Position numbers and translations under genes: made by a program. A DNA stretch of 64,000 nucleotides from contig NZ_PVTF01000017.1 of the NCBI RefSeq assembly GCF_003002815.1, forward strand, positions 120,947-184,946, read 5' to 3'. The notes beneath the pieces are model-generated. The model made no database searches, was not told the origin of the DNA, and worked only from the letters and a program-made list of their open reading frames with translations. This DNA comes from Umezawaea tangerina (lineage in GTDB: Bacteria; Actinomycetota; Actinomycetes; Mycobacteriales; Pseudonocardiaceae). Positions within the stretch are counted from its first letter, which is position 1. Each line of letters starts with the position of its first letter. Positions 15,605-23,806 of this stretch are shown here, piece by piece.

Positions 15605-17380
15605 GTGGCGCGCCAGTTCAGCACGGTCGGAGTGGTCGGACTCGGCACGATGGGTGCCGGTATCGCCGAGGTGCTCGCCCGCACCGGCCTCACCGTGATC
15701 GCGGTCGACGTGAACGAAGAGGGCCTGGCCCGCGGGCTCGGCCACCTGGAGCACTCGACGTCGCGGGCGGTGGCGCGCGGCAAGCTCGACGAGGCCGGGA
15801 AGGCCGTGCTGCTCGGCCGGATCACCACCACGACGGAGCTGGCCGACCTCGCGGAGTGCGACCTGGTGGTCGAGGCCGTGCCGGAGCGGATGGAGCTCAA
15901 GGCCGCCGTGTTCGCCGCGCTGGACGGGATCTGCGGTCCCGACACGGTGTTCGCGTCCAACACGTCGTCGCTGTCGATCACCGAGATCGGCGTGCACACC
16001 GGGCGGCCGGGCAAGGTCGTCGGCATGCACTTCTTCAACCCCACGCAGGTGTTGAAGCTGGTGGAGGTCATCCGGTCGGTCGTCACCGAGCCCGAGGTCG
16101 TCACCGACGTCGTCGCGCTGGTCGAACAGCTCGGCAAGGCGCCCGTCGTGATCGGCGACCGGGCCGGGTTCATCGCCAACGCGCTGCTGTTCGGCTACCT
16201 CAACCACGCCGTGCGGATGTACGAGTCCCGTTACGCCACAAGGGAAGACCTCGACGCGGCCATGCGGTACGGCTGCGGCTACCCGATGGGACCGTTGGCG
16301 CTGCTGGACCTCATCGGGCTGGACACCGCCTACGAGATCCTCGACACGATGTACCACCAGTCCCGCAACCGGCTGCACGCCCCGGCGCCGCTGCTCAAGC
16401 AGATGATCACCGCCGGGCTGCTGGGCCGCAAGAGCGGCCGCGGCTTCTACACCTACGACGCCCCCGACTCGCCGACCGTCGTGCCCGACGCGCACACCCC
16501 CGCCGCCGCGGCCGACGACGACTCGGTGCGCGAGGTGCGCCGGGTCGGCGTGGTCGGCACCGGCACGATGGCGACCGGGATCGTCGAGGTGTTCGCCAAG
16601 CGCGGCTACGACGTCGTGCTGCGGGCCCGCACGGCCGACAAGGCCGACGCCGCGCTGGCCAAGGTGCGCAAGTCGTTGGACCGGGCCGTGTCCAAGGGCA
16701 AGCTGTCCGATGTGGACGCCGCCGCCGCGCTCGGCCGCGTGAGCACCGCGGTGGAGTTCAAGGACCTGGCCGACTGCGACCTGCTCGTCGAGGCCGTGGC
16801 CGAGGACCTGACCGTGAAGAAGGCCGTGTTCCAGGCGCTGGACGAGGTGTGCAAGCCGGGCGCGGTGCTGGCCACCACCACGTCCTCGCTGCCGGTGGTC
16901 GAGTGCGCCGCGGCCACCACCAGGCCCGGTGACGTCGTCGGGCTGCACTTCTTCAACCCGGCGCAGGTCATGAAGCTGGTCGAGGTCGTCGACACGATCG
17001 CCACCGACGCCGACGTCGTCGCGACGGCCCGCGAGGTGTGCCTCGACCTGGGCAAGGTGCCGGTGCACTGCGGCGACCGGGCCGGGTTCATCGTCAACGC
17101 GCTGCTGTTCCCCTACCTCAACGACGCGGTGAAGATGCTGGAGGCGCACTACGCCGACGCCGCCGACATCGACAACGCCATGAAGGTCGGCTGCGGGCTG
17201 CCGATGGGGCCGTTCGAGCTGCTCGACGTCGTCGGCCTCGACGTGTCGCTGGCCATCGAGCGCTCGCTGTACCTGGAGTTCCGGGAGGCCGGGTTCGCGC
17301 CCGCGCCGCTGCTGGAGCACCTCGTCACCGCGGGCAGGCTGGGGCGCAAGACGGGCAAGGGCTTCCGCGACTACGGCTGA
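15605..17380 (+). CDS. Tandem-duplicated 3-hydroxyacyl-CoA (3-hydroxybutyryl-CoA) dehydrogenase
   Basis: A 591-residue fusion of two complete dehydrogenase units. Each has a Rossmann motif (VVGLGTMGAGIAEV near residue 8; VGTGTMATGIVEV near 316), the active-site segment with a catalytic His (GMHFFNPTQVLKLVEV; GLHFFNPAQVMKLVEV) and a C-terminal helical domain (YGCGYPMGPLALLD; VGCGLPMGPFELLD). It oxidises 3-hydroxyacyl-CoA, or runs in reverse in the ethylmalonyl-CoA/PHB routes. The GTG at 15605 follows GGGAGG. The shared palindrome upstream links it to ccr and the thiolase gene. Confidence 0.9.
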   Translation: MARQFSTVGVVGLGTMGAGIAEVLARTGLTVIAVDVNEEGLARGLGHLEHSTSRAVARGKLDEAGKAVLLGRITTTTELADLAECDLVVEAVPERMELKAAVFAALDGICGPDTVFASNTSSLSITEIGVHTGRPGKVVGMHFFNPTQVLKLVEVIRSVVTEPEVVTDVVALVEQLGKAPVVIGDRAGFIANALLFGYLNHAVRMYESRYATREDLDAAMRYGCGYPMGPLALLDLIGLDTAYEILDTMYHQSRNRLHAPAPLLKQMITAGLLGRKSGRGFYTYDAPDSPTVVPDAHTPAAAADDDSVREVRRVGVVGTGTMATGIVEVFAKRGYDVVLRARTADKADAALAKVRKSLDRAVSKGKLSDVDAAAALGRVSTAVEFKDLADCDLLVEAVAEDLTVKKAVFQALDEVCKPGAVLATTTSSLPVVECAAATTRPGDVVGLHFFNPAQVMKLVEVVDTIATDADVVATAREVCLDLGKVPVHCGDRAGFIVNALLFPYLNDAVKMLEAHYADAADIDNAMKVGCGLPMGPFELLDVVGLDVSLAIERSLYLEFREAGFAPAPLLEHLVTAGRLGRKTGKGFRDYG

Positions 17381-17413
17381 GGGCCGCCGAGCGCGCAGGT
17401 ACCGTCGTTTGGC

Positions 17414-18058
17414 ATGGTGGTGGGTATGCGGCGCGCGTTGATCTCGCTCTTGGTCGTGGTGCTCGGGCTCACCACAGGATGCGCCTACACGGTGCGCGGA
17501 ACCCCGGTGGCCGAGCAGCGGCTGGACATAGACTCCCCCTTCTCCACCGACAGCGGCAACGACCCGTCGTCGTCGGTGGACCCCTCGGAGTCCGCGCCGC
17601 CGACGACCTCGGGCAGCGGCACGCCCCCGACGTCGTCCTCCGACACGCCCGCGGACCCGGTGTCGAACCTGTGCGGCCTCGTCGGCTGGGGTGACATGCC
17701 CTACACCGGCACGGACAAGGCGGGCCCGCCCACCGACCGCGACTACGACCCGACCTACGACCAGTCGTGCAAGTGGCAGACCAAGTCCGGCAGCCTCGAC
17801 GTCGGCGTGACGCTGCGCTACCGCGCGGGCAAGCCGCTGGCCCTGCAGCAGAACACCGGCGAGTACGACCTCAACGGCCACAAGGTCACCTACCTCGACC
17901 GCTCCACCGACGCCGAGGTCCAGCCGTCCTGCGTACTGGTCCTCGACTACGCGGCGGGCGGTCTCGGCATCATCGTCATCGACGGCTCGAACAAGTACGG
18001 CCCCATCTGCGACCAGGGCAAGCACCTCGCCGAGGTGCTGCTGTCGAAGGAACCGTAG
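17414..18058 (+). CDS. DUF3558-like lipoprotein
   Basis: About 214 residues. A signal peptide (MRRALISLLVVVLG) ends with lipobox LTTGC, followed by a Ser/Thr/Pro-rich linker (about residues 45-80) and a globular domain with three cysteines, starting SNLCGLVGWGDM. ATG 17426 would give a more typical signal length than ATG 17414. Likely a membrane-anchored surface protein of unknown function. Its TAG stop directly abuts the convergent FmdB-type gene stop (TAGTCA, 18056-18061). Confidence 0.75.
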   Translation: MVVGMRRALISLLVVVLGLTTGCAYTVRGTPVAEQRLDIDSPFSTDSGNDPSSSVDPSESAPPTTSGSGTPPTSSSDTPADPVSNLCGLVGWGDMPYTGTDKAGPPTDRDYDPTYDQSCKWQTKSGSLDVGVTLRYRAGKPLALQQNTGEYDLNGHKVTYLDRSTDAEVQPSCVLVLDYAAGGLGIIVIDGSNKYGPICDQGKHLAEVLLSKEP

Positions 18059-18268
18059 TCAGCCGCAGCAGCCCCCGCCGCAGCAACCGCCGCCGCCCCC
18101 ACCACCGGCGGGCGCCGCGGCGTTCCCCGCGAGACCCAGCACGGACAGCAGCTTCACGGTGTCGGTGTGGCCGTCGGGGCACGTCGCCGGGTCGGACGAC
18201 TCGGCCATCGAGCGGTTGACGTCGAAGGTGGAACCACAGGACTTGCAGCGGAACTCGTAGGTCGGCAC
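18059..18268 (-). CDS. FmdB-family zinc ribbon protein
   Basis: A 69-residue protein starting VPTYEFRCKSCGSTFDVNRS; the zinc ribbon uses CKSC (first pair) and a CPDGH second half. The C-terminus is a Gly/Cys-rich tail (GGGGGGGCCGGGCCG), common in actinobacterial members. It has been called a putative regulatory protein in other genomes, but the biochemical role is unknown. The start is the GTG at 18268. Confidence 0.85.
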   Translation of the reverse strand: MPTYEFRCKSCGSTFDVNRSMAESSDPATCPDGHTDTVKLLSVLGLAGNAAAPAGGGGGGGCCGGGCCG

Positions 18269-18329
18269 CCGCCCATCATCCCCGCCGGGTGGCGGGTCCG
18301 ACCAGCACCCATCGGTACTCTGGTGCCCC

Positions 18330-18638
18330 GTGCCCCGCCGCAACCACCCCAAGCGACCCTCGTCGGACGGCGGCGACGACTCCCGCCCGCTGGGTGGCGG
18401 CGTCGGCTGGGCCCGCAGCGAGTCGGCACCGGACGGCGAGTGGCTGGTCCGCAACGTCCCCGGTGCGCAGACCACGAAGTTCTACCGGTGTCCCGGTTGC
18501 GACCACGAGATCCGCCCCGGCACGCCGCACGTGGTCGCCTGGCCCGCCGCGGACTACGGCTCGGTGGAGGAACGCAGGCACTGGCACCAGGGTTGCTGGA
18601 ACTCGCGCGGCCGTCGACGGCCCGCTGGACGGTGGTGA
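18330..18638 (+). CDS. Small zinc-finger-like conserved protein (hypothetical)
   Basis: A 102-residue basic protein. The core has a possible metal site: FYRCPGCDHEIRPGTPHVV followed by RRHWHQGCW, giving Cys/Cys and His/Cys ligands. The first 35 residues are polar and disordered-looking. It starts at a GTG and its TGA overlaps the GTG of the following hydrolase gene, so the two are translationally coupled. I recognise it only as an actinobacterial conserved protein. Confidence 0.65.
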   Translation: MPRRNHPKRPSSDGGDDSRPLGGGVGWARSESAPDGEWLVRNVPGAQTTKFYRCPGCDHEIRPGTPHVVAWPAADYGSVEERRHWHQGCWNSRGRRRPAGRW

Positions 18639-19387
18639 ACGTGGTCCGCGTCTCGGCCAACACGGTGTTGCCCGCCCGCCGCGAGGACGTGCGGTTGAGG
18701 ACCGCCGACGGCCTGTCGCTGGTGGGGGAGCTGTCCCTGCCCGCCGACCGCGAGCCGCGCGCCACGCTGGTGCTGCTGCACCCGTTGCCCACGCACGGCG
18801 GGATGATGGACTCGCACCTCTACCGCAAGGCCGCCTGGCGGCTGCCCGCGCTGGCGGACCTCGCCGTGCTCCGCTTCAACACCCGCGGCACCGCGAGCGA
18901 GGCGGGCCGCAGCGAGGGCGCGTTCGACGACGGGGTGGGGGAGCGGCTGGACGTGGCCGCCGCGCTGGAGTTCGTCGCGACCCGCGGGCTGCCGGACGTC
19001 TGGCTGGTCGGCTGGTCGTTCGGGACGGACCTCGCCCTCATGCACGGGTGCCTGCCCGAGGTGCGCGGAGCCGTGCTGATCTCCCCGCCGCTGCGGTGGA
19101 GCACCCCGGAACAGCTCGGCGTGTGGGCGGCCTCGCAGAAGCCGGTCGTGTGCCTGGTCCCCGAGTTCGACGACTACCTGAAGCCGGACGAGGCCGAGCG
19201 GCGGTTCGGCGTCGTCCCCGCCGCCGAGGTCGTCGCCTTCCCCGGTGCCCGGCACCTGATGGTCGGCCACTCGGAGAAGGTGCTCGACGCCATCGTCGAC
19301 GCCGTGGCCCCGGAGGTGCGCACGCCGCTGGCCCGCGACTGGGACGGGCCCTGCGAGAAGCGCCAGGTCGTCATCGTCGAGGCGTAG
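18635..19387 (+). CDS. Alpha/beta hydrolase
   Basis: A 250-residue protein of the alpha/beta hydrolase fold: LVLLHPLPTHGG (oxyanion region), FNTRGTA, and a nucleophile-elbow-like segment VGWSFGTDLAL, where Ser lies in GWSFG. A late His is in GARHLMVGH. It resembles YsgA/UPF0227-like or dienelactone-type cytoplasmic hydrolases. Substrate unknown. The GTG at 18635 overlaps the upstream TGA. Confidence 0.85.
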   Translation: MNVVRVSANTVLPARREDVRLRTADGLSLVGELSLPADREPRATLVLLHPLPTHGGMMDSHLYRKAAWRLPALADLAVLRFNTRGTASEAGRSEGAFDDGVGERLDVAAALEFVATRGLPDVWLVGWSFGTDLALMHGCLPEVRGAVLISPPLRWSTPEQLGVWAASQKPVVCLVPEFDDYLKPDEAERRFGVVPAAEVVAFPGARHLMVGHSEKVLDAIVDAVAPEVRTPLARDWDGPCEKRQVVIVEA

Positions 19388-19408
19388 GGACCGCCACCTG
19401 CCCCGATG

Positions 19409-20704
19409 TCAGCGGCGGTTGGCCGCCGGGGTCGGCTTGCTGATCTTCCGCGTCGCCTCGTCGGGGCTCACGACGGGCTCCGCGTCCGCGGGCTTGGCGT
19501 CCGCGGGCTTGGCCAGGTCGACGGTCTCGCCCACCGGCGCGGCGATCTCCGTCTTGGCCTCGGCCTGCTTGGCGTCCACCGGCTTCGGCTGCTCCACCGG
19601 CTTCGCCTGCCCCGCAGGCTTGGGCTGTTCCGCGGGCTTCGCCTGCGCGGGCGCCGTCGGAACGGGTGCGGCCTGGGCCTCCGCCTTGGCCGCGGCATGC
19701 TCCTTCTCCACGTCCAGCGGGTCCAGCAGCGGCGCGATGTCCTGGAGCGCGGTGCGCGCGCTGCGGAGCTGCTGCGCCAAGCCGTTGCGCAGCTGCGCCA
19801 ACGCCTCGACCTGCTTCCCCGCCTGCGTCACGCGGCGGTTGGCCTCCTCGGTGGCCTCCCGGACCCGGCGGTGCGCCTCGTCCGTGGCCTCCTGCACCCG
19901 TGCGGTCGCCTCGGAGATCGAGTCGTGCCGACGCCGGTTCGCCTCCTCGGTCGCCTCCCGCACCAGCCGCTGCGCCTCGGCGTTGCTGGCGGCCTGCTCC
20001 TGGGAGATCTGCGCCCGGATCCGGGCCGACTCCTCCTGGGACTCCCGCAGCCGCCGGTCCGCCTCGGCCTTGCTGGCGGCCTCCTGCTCGGCGAGCGTGC
20101 TCATCGCCTCGACCCGGCGGGCGGCCATGGCGATCTCGAAGTCCTCCTCGACCGTCAACCGCCGCTTCTCCGCCTCCTCGACCACGACGGCCGCGGCCTT
20201 GGCCGCCTCCGCGGTGATCTTCTCGGCGTCGGCCTGCGCCTTCTCCAGCACGCCGCGGTGCTCGGCCTCCAGGTCGGCGCGCCGCTGGTCGAGCTCGGCG
20301 ATCAGCTTCTCGTAGCGGGTGCGCAGCACCCCGGCCTCGCCCTCGGCCTTGGTGCGGATGTGCCCGCCCTCGGCCTCGGCGCGCGCCTTGATCTCGTTCG
20401 CCTCTTCCTGGGCGAGGCGCAGCATGCGCTGCAACCGCTCGCTCAGGCCTTCCAGCGTGCTCGGCGGCATGGAGAGCCGGTCGACCTGGCCGCGCAGCTC
20501 GGCCATCTCGGAGCGGGCGGCCTCGAGCTGGCGGGCCAGGTCGTTGGTCTGGGAGACCGCGGCGTCGCGGTCGGCGGCAAGCAGTCGGAGGTCCGAGTCG
20601 AGCCGCTCGAGGTGGTCCTCGACCTGGCCCTTGTCGTACCCGCGCTTGGCGATGTCGAAGCCGGATCCCAGCGGGACGAGGTCACGATCGTCGGCGAGGC
20701 CCAT
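19409..20704 (-). CDS. DivIVA/FilP-like coiled-coil protein
   Basis: A 431-residue protein. The N-terminus (FDIAKRGYDKGQVEDHLERL, residues 16-35) resembles the lipid- and pole-binding segment of DivIVA-like proteins. Residues about 40-330 form a long Ala/Glu/Arg-rich coiled coil containing repeated blocks such as REATEEANRR. The C-terminal 100 residues are Lys/Pro/Ala-rich (AKPVEQPKPVDAKQ) and probably disordered. In Streptomyces, such proteins (FilP, Scy) organise the growing hyphal tip; a polar-growth or cytoskeletal role here is an inference. Single gene, 21 bp from the convergent hydrolase stop. Confidence 0.78.
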   Translation of the reverse strand: MGLADDRDLVPLGSGFDIAKRGYDKGQVEDHLERLDSDLRLLAADRDAAVSQTNDLARQLEAARSEMAELRGQVDRLSMPPSTLEGLSERLQRMLRLAQEEANEIKARAEAEGGHIRTKAEGEAGVLRTRYEKLIAELDQRRADLEAEHRGVLEKAQADAEKITAEAAKAAAVVVEEAEKRRLTVEEDFEIAMAARRVEAMSTLAEQEAASKAEADRRLRESQEESARIRAQISQEQAASNAEAQRLVREATEEANRRRHDSISEATARVQEATDEAHRRVREATEEANRRVTQAGKQVEALAQLRNGLAQQLRSARTALQDIAPLLDPLDVEKEHAAAKAEAQAAPVPTAPAQAKPAEQPKPAGQAKPVEQPKPVDAKQAEAKTEIAAPVGETVDLAKPADAKPADAEPVVSPDEATRKISKPTPAANRR

Positions 20705-20757
20705 GGCACCACGCTACCCGTTGGGGGGCCTCGCCCGTCACCCCGACATGGTCTTGC

Positions 20758-22089
20758 TTACACGCCGCGGAACCGGTTGATGTGCGGCAAATGCGCCGCT
20801 CGCAGCTCGTGGTCGCGCACGCCGAGGCCTTCGGCGGGCGCGAGGCACAGCACGCCGACCTTGCCCTGGTGGGCGTTGCGGTGCACGTCGTGCGCGGCTT
20901 GTCCGGTTTCCTCCAACGAGTACACCTTGGACACCGTGGGGTGGATCTTCCCCTTGGCGACCAAGCGGTTCGCCTCCCAGGCCTCGCGGTAGTTCGCGAA
21001 GTGCGAGCCGACGATCCGCTTGAGGCTCATCCACAGGTACCGGTTGTCGTACTGGTGCAGGAACCCGCTCGTCGAGGCGCAGGTGACGATCGTGCCGCCC
21101 TTGCGCGCCACGAACACGCTGGCGCCGAACGTCTCGCGGCCGGGGTGCTCGAACACGATGTCCGGGTCGTCGCCGCCGGTCAGCTCGCGGATCCGCGAGC
21201 CGAACCGCTTCCACTCCTTGGGGTCCTGCTCGTGCTCGTCCTTCCAGAACCGGTAGCCCTCGGCGCTGCGGTCGATGATCAGCTCCGCGCCCATCGACCG
21301 CACCAGCTCCGCCTTCTCCGGGCTGGACACGACGCAGATCGGCGTCGCGCCGCCGTTGAGCGCGAACTGCGTGGCGTAGGAGCCGAGCCCGCCGGACGCG
21401 CCCCAGATCAGCACGGTGTCGCCCTGCTTCATGTTCGCGCCGTTGGCGGACACCAGCTGCCGGTACGCGGTCGAGTTGACCAGGCCGGGGGAGGCGGCCT
21501 CCTCCCAGGTGAGGTGGTCGGGCATCGGCATGAGCTGGTTGGACTTCACCAGCGCCAGCTCGGCCAGGCCGCCGAAGTTCGTCTCGAAGCCCCAGATCCG
21601 CTGCTCCGGGTCCAGCATCGTGTCGTTGTGCCCGTCGGCGTGCTCCAGCTGCACGTCCAGGCAGTGCGCGACCACGCGGTCGCCGGGCTTCCAGGCGTTC
21701 ACGCCGGGGCCGGTGCGCAGCACGACGCCCGCCAGGTCGGAGCCGACCACGTGGTAGGGCAGGTCGTGCTTCAGCGCCAGCGGCGAGGACTTGCCGTACC
21801 GCTTGAGGAACCCGAACGTCGACATCGGCTCGAAGATCGACGTCCACACGGTGTTGTAGTTGATCGCGCTGGCCATCACGGCCACGAGCGCCTCGCCGGG
21901 GCCGAGCTCCGGGGTCGGCACGTCGTCGAGGTGCAGCGACTTGCGCGGGTCCTTGTCCTTGGTGGCGACGCCGTCGAACATCGCGGTGTCCTCCTCGTGC
22001 ACCGTGACGCCGCGGTAGCTCTCGGGCACGGGAAGGGTCGCGATGGCGTCGAGCTCGTCGGCCAGGATCGCGTCGAGGATCTTCTGCAC
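20758..22089 (-). CDS. ccr: Crotonyl-CoA carboxylase/reductase
   Basis: A 443-residue medium-chain dehydrogenase/reductase with CCR signatures: ILADELDAIATLPVPESYRG at the start, NYNTVWTSIFEP, a nucleotide-binding WGASGGLGSYATQFAL, and the FEHPGRETFGASVFV stretch of the CO2-fixing enzyme. The GTG at 22089 has GGGAGG upstream and gives the usual length. It makes ethylmalonyl-CoA from crotonyl-CoA, CO2 and NADPH for the ethylmalonyl-CoA pathway or polyketide extender supply. A palindrome lies about 60 bp upstream. Confidence 0.94.
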   Translation of the reverse strand: MQKILDAILADELDAIATLPVPESYRGVTVHEEDTAMFDGVATKDKDPRKSLHLDDVPTPELGPGEALVAVMASAINYNTVWTSIFEPMSTFGFLKRYGKSSPLALKHDLPYHVVGSDLAGVVLRTGPGVNAWKPGDRVVAHCLDVQLEHADGHNDTMLDPEQRIWGFETNFGGLAELALVKSNQLMPMPDHLTWEEAASPGLVNSTAYRQLVSANGANMKQGDTVLIWGASGGLGSYATQFALNGGATPICVVSSPEKAELVRSMGAELIIDRSAEGYRFWKDEHEQDPKEWKRFGSRIRELTGGDDPDIVFEHPGRETFGASVFVARKGGTIVTCASTSGFLHQYDNRYLWMSLKRIVGSHFANYREAWEANRLVAKGKIHPTVSKVYSLEETGQAAHDVHRNAHQGKVGVLCLAPAEGLGVRDHELRAAHLPHINRFRGV

Positions 22090-22149
22090 GGCGTGTCCTC
22101 CCATGTGAGGAGTATCGGGCTGAGGAGCGGAAGTCGCTGGGTGCGGGAC

Positions 22150-22165
22150 GTTACCGACGAGTAAC
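22150..22165. promoter_or_regulatory. Palindrome, acyl-CoA regulon site 2
   Basis: GTTACCGACGAGTAAC has perfect GTTAC/GTAAC outer arms and lies 60 bp upstream of the ccr start on the opposite strand, and 107 bp before the SPW gene at 22273. It matches GTTACCGNNCGGTAAC with two inner mismatches. It probably controls ccr together with sites at 15570 and 23743. Confidence 0.55.
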
Positions 22166-22272
22166 CGATTCAGATCGGGCGATGTGAGGCAGGGCACGGA
22201 AAGTAATGTTGACCGGGCGGCCAATCAAGGCGGAGCATCGGAGGTGTCCCTGAAGGACGTGGAGGTTTGGCC

Positions 22273-22632
22273 ATGGACAAGGCTTGGACGAGGTGGCAGG
22301 ACTGGGCCGAGGTCGTGCTGGGCGTCGTGGTGCTGCTGACCCCGACGGTCGCGGACACGACGACGGGCGCGATGTGGACGATGATCGTGCTCGGCGCGCT
22401 GATCGCGATCGACGGACTGGTGTCGCTCGCGGCTCCCGCGGTGGTGTACGGCGAGTGGTTCCAGATCGTGCTGGGAGCGCTGCTGTTCATCTCGCCGTGG
22501 GTGATCGGCTACAGCGACCTGACCGGCGCCGCGTGGACGTCGTGGGTCGCCGGGGTGCTCACCGCCGCGGCGGGCGCGGTCGCGCTGCCCGCGGCGAACG
22601 CGGCGCACTCGGGGCTGGCGGGCCAGCACTGA
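22273..22632 (+). CDS. SPW-repeat membrane protein
   Basis: A 119-residue protein with four transmembrane helices in two similar halves; the second half contains the SPW signature (LLFISPWVIGY) and the first a related LLTPTVAD segment. The ATG at 22273 follows GGAGGTTTGGCC. Such proteins are of unknown function. It is followed by a strong hairpin, so it is probably transcribed alone. Confidence 0.8.
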   Translation: MDKAWTRWQDWAEVVLGVVVLLTPTVADTTTGAMWTMIVLGALIAIDGLVSLAAPAVVYGEWFQIVLGALLFISPWVIGYSDLTGAAWTSWVAGVLTAAAGAVALPAANAAHSGLAGQH

Positions 22633-22649
22633 GCGGTCGACGACCATCC

Positions 22650-22677
22650 GGGCCCACAACCCAGCGGTTGTGGGCCC
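22650..22677 (+). terminator. Perfect 12-bp hairpin after the SPW gene
   Basis: GGGCCCACAACC and GGTTGTGGGCCC pair completely around a CAGC loop. It lies 18 bp past the SPW stop and 23 bp before the TetR start. No T-run follows, as is usual here; it could stop the SPW transcript or shape the TetR leader. Confidence 0.7.
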
Positions 22678-22699
22678 CTTCGCGGGTGAGGAGCCCTTC

Positions 22700-23254
22700 A
22701 TGGCCGAGGACGAGTCGGCGCGCGAGCGCATCCTGGTGGCCGCCGGGGAGCTGTTCGCCGAGGCGGGCTTCGACGCCACGCCCACGTCGCGCGTCGCGGA
22801 GCGCGCGGGCGTGCCCAAGGGCCTGGTGCACTACTACTTCCGCCGCAAACCCGACCTGCTCACCGCGCTGGTGCCGCGCCTGCCGGACGCGGCCGTCGAC
22901 CTCGACGACGTCGTCGTCCCCGGCGACGTCGCGGCCAGCCTGGCGAGGCTGGTGGCGGTGCTGGACGCCCGGATCGAGGCGTCCCCGCTGCTCTCGCACC
23001 TGCTGTGGCGCGAGGCGGACACCCACCCGGACGTGCGCGACGCGCTGCACGAGCGGCACCGCGTGCTGGCGGGCCAGGTCCGCGCGGTCATCGTCGCCGC
23101 GGCGGGCCCGGCGGCGGCCGACCGGGACGTCGACAGCGCCGCCGCGCTGGTGGCGCTGGCCGTGAGCTACCGGCACTCGGTGGCCCGGCACAACCCGGAC
23201 GCGGACCGGTTGATGGACCGCGAGCTGGCGTTCGTGGCTAGTGCGCTCGGCTAG
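22700..23254 (+). CDS. TetR-family transcriptional regulator
   Basis: A 184-residue protein. The helix-turn-helix is clear: ILVAAGELFAEAGFDATPTS, then AGVPKGLVHYYFRRKPDLLT. The C-terminal ligand domain is helical. The ATG at 22700 follows GTGAGGAG. Situated among acyl-CoA genes carrying the GTTACCGNNCGGTAAC palindrome, it is a candidate for their regulator, though its own promoter shows no such site. The final 17 bp overlap the convergent epimerase gene. Confidence 0.88.
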   Translation: MAEDESARERILVAAGELFAEAGFDATPTSRVAERAGVPKGLVHYYFRRKPDLLTALVPRLPDAAVDLDDVVVPGDVAASLARLVAVLDARIEASPLLSHLLWREADTHPDVRDALHERHRVLAGQVRAVIVAAAGPAAADRDVDSAAALVALAVSYRHSVARHNPDADRLMDRELAFVASALG

Positions 23255-23687
23255 CCGGTTCGACGAGCTCGATCAGCACGCCGCCCGCGTCCTTCGGGTG
23301 CACGAAGTTCACCCGGCTGTCGGAGGTCCCCCGGCGGGCCTGCTCGTACAGCAGCCGCAGACCCTTGCCGCGCAGGGCCTCCGCGGCGGCGTCCACATCG
23401 GACACCCGGTAGGCCAGCTGCTGCAAGCCGGGACCGGAGCGGTTGATGAACTTGGCGATCGTCGACGTCTCGTCCAGCGGCGCGAGCAGCTGCACGGCCG
23501 GGCCGGTGCCGTCGTCACCGGGCGCGCGCAGCATGGCCTCGCGGACGCCCTGGTCCTCGTTCACCTCGCTGTGCGCGACCTCGAGGCCGAAGTTGTCGCG
23601 GTAGAACGCGATCGCGACGTCGAGGTCCGGCACCGCGATGCCGACGTGGTCGATGGCGGTGACGAGACCGCTGAGTGCTTCCTGCAT
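23238..23687 (-). CDS. mce: Methylmalonyl-CoA epimerase
   Basis: A 149-residue vicinal-oxygen-chelate protein: [20 protein letters not shown] (metal His in IDHVG), [16 protein letters not shown], and the C-terminal [10 protein letters not shown] with the metal Glu. It interconverts (R)- and (S)-methylmalonyl-CoA in propionate metabolism. Its stop lies inside the 3' end of the convergent TetR gene (17-bp overlap). The start is 120 bp from the divergent thiolase gene, and the shared palindrome at 23743 lies between. Confidence 0.93.
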   Translation of the reverse strand: MQEALSGLVTAIDHVGIAVPDLDVAIAFYRDNFGLEVAHSEVNEDQGVREAMLRAPGDDGTGPAVQLLAPLDETSTIAKFINRSGPGLQQLAYRVSDVDAAAEALRGKGLRLLYEQARRGTSDSRVNFVHPKDAGGVLIELVEPASRAH

Positions 23688-23742
23688 CGGGCCAGACTAG
23701 TGACGGAATCGGTGCAGGGGCAGTTGTGCGACGCCTCACAGG

Positions 23743-23758
23743 GGTACCGATCGGTAAC
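23743..23758. promoter_or_regulatory. Palindrome, acyl-CoA regulon site 3
   Basis: GGTACCGATCGGTAAC (one mismatch to GTTACCGNNCGGTAAC) lies 48 bp before the thiolase start and 55 bp before the divergent mce start. It could therefore control both genes. Confidence 0.6.
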
Positions 23759-23806
23759 CCTGGGTATCGTGCGAAGTTAACGTCCGCTCACCGCCTGGAG
23801 GCTGTT

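Noticed and set aside
14714..18025. 1103-residue open frame on the minus strand across dhaLM and the dehydrogenase genes
   Set aside because: Long antisense frames are expected at this GC content; the plus-strand genes are full families with correct motifs.
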